The notes below the pieces were generated by a model that saw only the letters and a list, made by a program, of their open reading frames with translations, was not told the origin of the DNA and searched no databases. A stretch of 64,000 bases of DNA from Svornostia abyssi. GTDB taxonomy: Bacteria > Actinomycetota > Thermoleophilia > Solirubrobacterales > Solirubrobacteraceae. Both the position numbers and the translations under genes were made by a program. The stretch covers positions 4,588,001 through 4,652,000 of the forward strand of contig CP088295.1 of the NCBI GenBank assembly GCA_024666565.1. The letters run 5' to 3'. This document shows, piece by piece, positions 59,924 to 64,000 of the stretch; the stretch's first letter is position 1; every line of letters begins with the position of its first letter.

Positions 59924-60712
59924 TTACCGCCCCGTCCACTCGGGGTCGCGTTTTTCGAAGAACGCCTTCACGCCCTCCTGGATGTCCTCGGTGGAGAACG
60001 CGAGCGACAGGTTGTGCTGCAGGTAGCGCAGCGCTTCGTCGAGCGGGAGGTCCTGCTGGCGGTGCATCGCGTCCTTGCCCAGGCGCATGAGCACCGGCGA
60101 CTTCTTCGCCAGGCGGCCGGCCCAGTCGGCGACGAACGCGTCGAACTCGTCGGCGGCGACCACGCGGTTGACGATGCCGATCCGCTCGGCCTCCTCCGCG
60201 CTGATCCGGTCGCCGAGCAGCAGCAGCTCGTTGGCCTTCTTCCGGCCGACATTGCGGTAGATGAGCGCCATGATCATGAACGGGAAGACGCCGACGTTGA
60301 TCTCGGGCGTCCCGAACGTGACGCCCTCCTTCGCGACGATGAGATCGCAGGCCAGCGCCACGCCGAGCGCGCCCGCCAGGACGTGCCCGTTCGCGGCGCA
60401 GATCGACGGTTTGCCGAGCTCCCCGATCAGGCTGAACAGCTCGGGGAAGCGGCCGATCGCGTGGTGCTTGTGGACCAGCGGGACATCGGCGGCGAACCCG
60501 GCGAGGTTGCCGCCCGAGGAGAAGACCTTCTCGTGCGTGGAGGTCAGGACGACCGCGCGGACCGCGTCGTCGTCGCGCGCGGCGGTGAACGCCGCGAGGA
60601 GGTCGTCGAGCAGCTCGTCGGACAGCGCGTTGCGCGTGTCGGGCTGGTCGAGGGCGATGGTGGCGACCCCGGCGTCATCGACGCCGTAGGCCAGGGTGGC
60701 GAAGTCGGGCAC
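59924..60712 (-). CDS. Enoyl-CoA hydratase/isomerase family protein
   Basis: A 262-residue crotonase-fold enzyme. The typical N-terminus VATIALDQPDTRNALSDELL and the oxyanion-hole segments (SSGGNLAGFA; CAANGHVLAGALGVALACDL) are intact. The second catalytic Glu is expected in GTPEINVGVFP. Length is normal for hydratases of fatty acid or amino acid breakdown. The AI-type sub-branch (PEINVGVFPFMI) is seen in acyl-CoA enzymes of actinobacteria. It starts near the metalloprotease stop. The substrate is not resolved; the nearby acyl-CoA dehydrogenase suggests acyl-CoA degradation. Confidence 0.9.
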   Translation of the reverse strand: MPDFATLAYGVDDAGVATIALDQPDTRNALSDELLDDLLAAFTAARDDDAVRAVVLTSTHEKVFSSGGNLAGFAADVPLVHKHHAIGRFPELFSLIGELGKPSICAANGHVLAGALGVALACDLIVAKEGVTFGTPEINVGVFPFMIMALIYRNVGRKKANELLLLGDRISAEEAERIGIVNRVVAADEFDAFVADWAGRLAKKSPVLMRLGKDAMHRQQDLPLDEALRYLQHNLSLAFSTEDIQEGVKAFFEKRDPEWTGR

Positions 60713-60737
60713 GGCGCGGGAGCGTACCGCCGCGCCG

Positions 60738-62486
60738 TCAGCGCCGGGGCAGCTGGACGCTCCGGCTCGCGGCGACGGTGGCGCCGTCGGTCCCGCGGAA
60801 GACGAGGCGGACGGTCACCTTCCCGCCCTGACCCAGCCGCCGCCGCGCGGTGCGCGAGAGCTTCACCGTGAGCTGCTCCCTGCGCCCGGCCCGCACGGTG
60901 CGCCGCGCGGTCCCGAGCGTCCGGCCGGCGAGCGTGATCCGAGCCTCGAGCCGCCCGCGCTGGGGAGCCGTGAAGCGCACGCCGAGCTTCGCCGACGACT
61001 GCGCCGCGCGCAGTGTGTCGCGCAGCGAGCCGAGGGAGGACCGCAGCGCGCGCGCCGCGGCCTCGCGGCGCGAGATGGTCCGCGGGGGCGGCGGCGGCGC
61101 CGGTGCAGCCAGGGCGGGGGCACTGACCGGCACGGCGAACGTCGTCGTCCCGGCCGCGCCGTAGACGTCGCGGACGGTCAGGCGGACGGGCACCGTCCCG
61201 GCGGACGGGAACACGGTGGTCAACCGCGCGTCGCGGCCCTCCACGGACCCGTCGGCTCCCACGTCCCACTGGTACTCCGCCACCGCCTCCTCGTCCGACG
61301 AGCCGCTGCCGTCGAGCGTGACCGGCACGCCGGTGGTCGCCGCGACGATCCCCTGCCCGATCGCGTTGCGCAGCACGATGCTGGCCGTCGGCGGCGGGTT
61401 GCCGCCGCCCACGTCTGCACCCGCGCAGGAGCCCGCCGGGCAGAGGAACGTCGAGCGGTAGACGTTCCAGTGCGTGTCGAGGTACGAGCCCGTCGCCGGC
61501 GCGGGATGGAAGTAGTCGTCGGCGCCGCAGTCGTAGGCCTGCTGCGCGCACGGGTGCGTCATGTTCGCGGTCGGGCCGCCGTCGTCGTAACACATGACGT
61601 CGGACTCGTCCGAGCAGTGCCCGGCGCCCGTCGAGTGCGGCGCGGAGTCCTGGACCGCGCCCAGGTTGTGGGTGACCTCGTGCAGGACGGTCGTCAGGCG
61701 TGAGCCCAGGAAGTTCGGATCGTTGCCGTCACCGAACGCCATGGCCCACAGGCCCCCGTTGTTGGCCGCGTTGTTCGAACCGGGGCGATCGTCGACGTAG
61801 ACCGTGGCGATGCCCGCCACGCCGTCGCCGGCGCTCGTGGCGTCGGCGTAGACGAGGTAGTTGCGCTTGCCGATCATGGTCGCGACCGAGGGCGAGAGGT
61901 CGGTGCGCAGCTGGTTCATGCGGCTGCCCGCCGCCAGCTGGCGGTAGGCCGACGACGTGCGGGGCAGGCGGACGCTGAGGATGTCGACGTACCCCGCGCC
62001 GCACTTCGTCCCGACGTCGAAGCGCAGCGTCTTCGTCTGCCCGGCGGCGCCGAGCACGAGATCGGTCATGTCGCGCGCGTCGTCCTGGATGAGGTCGCGC
62101 ATCGTCGCGAAGCGGTTCGGGCGGTCCGACGGGTAGGCGTAGATGACCTTGACCCGCGGGCCCGTGTGGGCCTGGTAGGCGGTGTCGTCGGCCGACTGCT
62201 CGACCCCGCACCACGGGCCGTCCTTCAGGCCGGTCGCTGCGCCGGCCGCGCGCGCCTTCGCGCGCCGGGTGCGGCGGCTCTTCGCCAGCTGGCGGCGCAG
62301 TGAGCGGTCGGCGCCGTCCGGGATCCGGTCGCCGTGCGTGGCGCCGGGCAGGATCGGGCGGACCTTGCCCGATCCCGCGGTCGCCGCGAGCGGAGGCAGC
62401 ACGCCGACGAGCAGCAGGGCGACGACGACGAGCAGCGGCGGACGGGGCACGAGGTGGTGATCGGCACTGGTACGAGCGTGTCCCAT
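60738..62486 (-). CDS. Secreted zinc metalloprotease (HExxH, PKD domain)
   Basis: A 582-residue exported protease. Signal segment PPLLVVVALLLVGVLPPLAA, then a basic propeptide-like stretch. The zinc site is H269-E-x-x-H273 in LHEVTHNLGAVQD with the third ligand further on, and a Met-turn-like VMCYDD follows near residue 298. This resembles the reprolysin/M12-like secreted proteases of actinobacteria. Residues 370-450 form a PKD domain (GSGSSDEEAVAEYQWDVGAD), and a basic C-terminal beta-domain with GKVTVRLVFRGTDGA closes the protein. Extracellular digestion of protein is the likely role. Confidence 0.85.
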   Translation of the reverse strand: MGHARTSADHHLVPRPPLLVVVALLLVGVLPPLAATAGSGKVRPILPGATHGDRIPDGADRSLRRQLAKSRRTRRAKARAAGAATGLKDGPWCGVEQSADDTAYQAHTGPRVKVIYAYPSDRPNRFATMRDLIQDDARDMTDLVLGAAGQTKTLRFDVGTKCGAGYVDILSVRLPRTSSAYRQLAAGSRMNQLRTDLSPSVATMIGKRNYLVYADATSAGDGVAGIATVYVDDRPGSNNAANNGGLWAMAFGDGNDPNFLGSRLTTVLHEVTHNLGAVQDSAPHSTGAGHCSDESDVMCYDDGGPTANMTHPCAQQAYDCGADDYFHPAPATGSYLDTHWNVYRSTFLCPAGSCAGADVGGGNPPPTASIVLRNAIGQGIVAATTGVPVTLDGSGSSDEEAVAEYQWDVGADGSVEGRDARLTTVFPSAGTVPVRLTVRDVYGAAGTTTFAVPVSAPALAAPAPPPPPRTISRREAAARALRSSLGSLRDTLRAAQSSAKLGVRFTAPQRGRLEARITLAGRTLGTARRTVRAGRREQLTVKLSRTARRRLGQGGKVTVRLVFRGTDGATVAASRSVQLPRR

Positions 62487-62543
62487 CCTGGGCGCCGCCG
62501 ATGGACGGAAAGCCGGAGTGGTCCGTCCCCGGTGCGACTTGCC

Positions 62544-62564
62544 GTAGAAAGTAGGAAGTTCTAC
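62544..62564 (+). promoter_or_regulatory. GTAGAA-N9-TTCTAC inverted repeat before the acyl-CoA dehydrogenase
   Basis: Perfect six-base arms (62544-62549 and 62559-62564) with a nine-base centre, ending 10 bases before the start codon in an 88-base divergent gap. No ribosome site is close, so the mRNA may be leaderless or nearly so. A TetR-type repressor of fatty-acid genes is a plausible binder. Confidence 0.5.
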
Positions 62565-62574
62565 TGTCTACTCC

Positions 62575-63774
62575 ATGGCCACCACCACCACCGGCGCCAG
62601 CGACGTCCAGAAGCCCGACTACAGCGCCCAGCACCGCCACTTCATCTTCACCGAGGAACACGAGCAGCTGCGCGAGGGCATCCGTGCCTTCTGCCAAAAG
62701 GAGCTCGCGCCCCACGCCGACGAGTGGGAGGAGACGACGTTCCCCGACTCGGTCTTCCACCGCATGGGCGAGCTCGGCTATCTCGGCCTGGACAAGCCCG
62801 AGGAGTACGGCGGCCAGGGCGGCGACTACTTCACCGCGATGGTGCTCGGCGAGGAGATGGCCCACGCGCATTCCGGCGGCCTGGCGATGGGCGTGGCGGT
62901 CCAGACCGACATGGCGCTCCCGCCGATCCTGGCGTTCGGCACCGAGGAGCAGAAGCAGGAGTGGGCGGTCCCGGCCATCAAGGGCACGAAGATCCTCTGC
63001 CTGGGCATCACCGAGCCCGACGCCGGGTCCGACGTCGCGGGGATCAAGACCCGCGCGGTCAAGGACGGCGACGACTGGGTCATCAACGGCTCGAAGACCT
63101 ACATCACCAACGGCCACCGCGCCGACGTCATCGTCCTCGTGACGAAGACCGATCCCGACGCCGGCTACGACGGGTTCACGCTCTTCCTCGTCCCCATGGA
63201 CGCCCCGGGCGTGATCCGCGAGAAGCGCCTGCAGAAGCTCGGCATGCACGCCTCAGACACGGCGCTGCTCGCCTTCCAGGACGTGCGCGTGCCCGACAGC
63301 GCGGTCCTCGGCCAGGTCGGCAAGGGCTTCTACCACATCATGTGGGAGCTTCAGGGTGAGCGGATGATCGGCGCCGCCGGCTCGGTCGCGGGCGCGCAGC
63401 TGTGCTTCGAGCGCACGCTGGCGTACGCCAAGGAGCGCGAGGCGTTCGGCCGCCCGATCGCCAACTTCCAGGTCACGCGCCACAAGTTCGCCGAGATGGC
63501 GACGAAGATCGAGTCGGCGCGCCAGATGGTCTACGTCACCGCGTGGCGCTTTGCCAACGGCGAGTACCCGGTGCGCGAGATCTCGATGGCCAAGCTGCAC
63601 GCCTCACGGATCGCCGTCGAGGTCGCCGACGAGTGCATCCAGATCCACGGCGGCGCCGGGTACATGAAGGAATACGGCGTCGAGCGGGTGTGGCGTGACC
63701 TGCGCCTGAACCGGATCGGTGCCGGGACGGACGAGGTGATGCTCGAGGTGATCGGGAAGTCGTACGGAATCTGA
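62575..63774 (+). CDS. Acyl-CoA dehydrogenase
   Basis: A 399-residue FAD enzyme that introduces the first double bond in acyl-CoA breakdown. N-terminal helical domain FTEEHEQLREGIRAFCQKEL, the FAD-contact ITEPDAGSDVAGIKT and WVINGSKTYITNGHRAD, and the C-terminal GGAGYMKEYGVERVWRDLR with the catalytic Glu in GTDEVMLEVIG. Length is normal. Electron transfer would go to ETF. It is divergent from the metalloprotease gene, and a palindrome lies before its start. It converges with an aldehyde dehydrogenase gene across a hairpin. Chain-length preference is unknown. Confidence 0.94.
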   Translation: MATTTTGASDVQKPDYSAQHRHFIFTEEHEQLREGIRAFCQKELAPHADEWEETTFPDSVFHRMGELGYLGLDKPEEYGGQGGDYFTAMVLGEEMAHAHSGGLAMGVAVQTDMALPPILAFGTEEQKQEWAVPAIKGTKILCLGITEPDAGSDVAGIKTRAVKDGDDWVINGSKTYITNGHRADVIVLVTKTDPDAGYDGFTLFLVPMDAPGVIREKRLQKLGMHASDTALLAFQDVRVPDSAVLGQVGKGFYHIMWELQGERMIGAAGSVAGAQLCFERTLAYAKEREAFGRPIANFQVTRHKFAEMATKIESARQMVYVTAWRFANGEYPVREISMAKLHASRIAVEVADECIQIHGGAGYMKEYGVERVWRDLRLNRIGAGTDEVMLEVIGKSYGI

Positions 63775-63785
63775 CGAGCCGCGGC

Positions 63786-63807
63786 GGGCCGCCCGGCCGG
63801 GCGGCCC
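63786..63807. terminator. 22-bp perfect palindrome, bidirectional terminator
   Basis: An exact self-complementary 22-base sequence (GGGCCGCCCGG and its complement) lies 12 bases after the acyl-CoA dehydrogenase stop and 19 bases from the aldehyde dehydrogenase stop. No U-tract. Confidence 0.7.
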
Positions 63808-63825
63808 GTCACGTCTCGCCGCCGC

Positions 63826-64000
63826 TCAGGCGCCGGTGCGGATGAGCTTCTTGTTGACGAACTCGTCCGCCCCATATCGGCCGAGCTCACGCCCGAAGCC
63901 CGACGCCTTGACCCCACCGAACGGCAGCTCAACGCCGTCCGCCCCGACGATGTTCACGTAGACCATCCCCGCCTCGATGCGGTCGGCCACCCGCTCGGCC
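63826..64000 (-). CDS. Aldehyde dehydrogenase, C-terminal part (cut by window edge)
   Basis: Only the last 57 residues are visible, on the minus strand, ending at TGA (63826-63828). They read AERVADRIEAGMVYVNI, then ELPFGGVKASGFGRELGRYG and ADEFVNKKLIRTGA, the usual C-terminus of NAD(P)-dependent aldehyde dehydrogenases, closest in pattern to succinate-semialdehyde dehydrogenases. The catalytic Cys and Glu lie outside the window, so substrate class is not decided. Confidence 0.85.
   Translation of the reverse strand, partial: AERVADRIEAGMVYVNIVGADGVELPFGGVKASGFGRELGRYGADEFVNKKLIRTGA

Overview
The window is very GC-rich DNA, densely packed with genes and almost free of long gaps, with many ATGA/GTGA start-stop overlaps. 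The gene content points to a high-GC actinobacterium, most likely of the Thermoleophilia (Solirubrobacterales: Conexibacter, Patulibacter, Solirubrobacter or a relative). The basis is the many secreted proteins with basic C-terminal beta-domains, the S55 (SpoIVB-like) peptidase homologue, the DUF3618/holin-X operon and the SARP regulator. This placement is inference. I found no tRNA, rRNA, CRISPR array, IS element or prophage.

Layout. 0.1-5.3 kb: a sulfotransferase, a HEAT-repeat protein, a PAS-plus-SARP regulator and a secreted Calx-beta protein. 5.4-20.1 kb: a leftward series of large secreted beta-propeller-like proteins joined by 4-base overlaps, ending with a PstS-like phosphate-binding protein behind a triple Pho-box-like repeat. 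20.3-28.5 kb: sulfate activation (cysD, cysNC), a second sulfotransferase, an ECF sigma factor and three glycosyltransferases, which together look like synthesis of a sulfated surface glycan. 28.5-38.3 kb: a glycosidase-like lipoprotein, Fe-S assembly genes (IscA/ErpA facing BolA-Grx4), an S55 peptidase homologue, mtnA, an acetyltransferase, an SGNH hydrolase, an epimerase and an AI-2E family exporter. 38.3-46.6 kb: an ABC importer of the NMT1/THI5 type, a small envelope operon (DUF4235-like, Pro/Glu-rich, holin-X, DUF3618), a nitrilase-TetR pair facing DUF2804-MFS genes across a palindrome. 46.6-52.8 kb: a secreted protein, an acyl desaturase, a GNAT, a DesKR-like two-component system and an ABC exporter.

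52.9-59.9 kb holds the two most interesting items. The first is a subtilisin-like protease whose C-terminus carries about 60 residues of Phe-Thr tripeptide repeats, translationally coupled to a glycosyltransferase that resembles polypeptide GalNAc-transferases. This is a candidate self-contained Thr O-glycosylation system. The second is a c-di-GMP-I (GEMM) riboswitch in front of two tandem secreted paralogues, next to a GGDEF diguanylate cyclase with an intact inhibitory site. 59.9-64 kb: enoyl-CoA hydratase, a secreted HExxH metalloprotease, an acyl-CoA dehydrogenase and the C-terminus of an aldehyde dehydrogenase cut by the window edge.

A caution that affects the whole annotation: at least 13 clear reading-frame breaks lie inside otherwise intact genes, most of them at runs of five or six G/C. 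The pattern looks like indel error in the assembly rather than gene decay, so I have annotated the joined genes and stated each break. Recurrent 11-bp direct repeats in several promoters suggest control of the surface and phosphate genes by PhoB/PhoP- or SARP-type winged-helix regulators.
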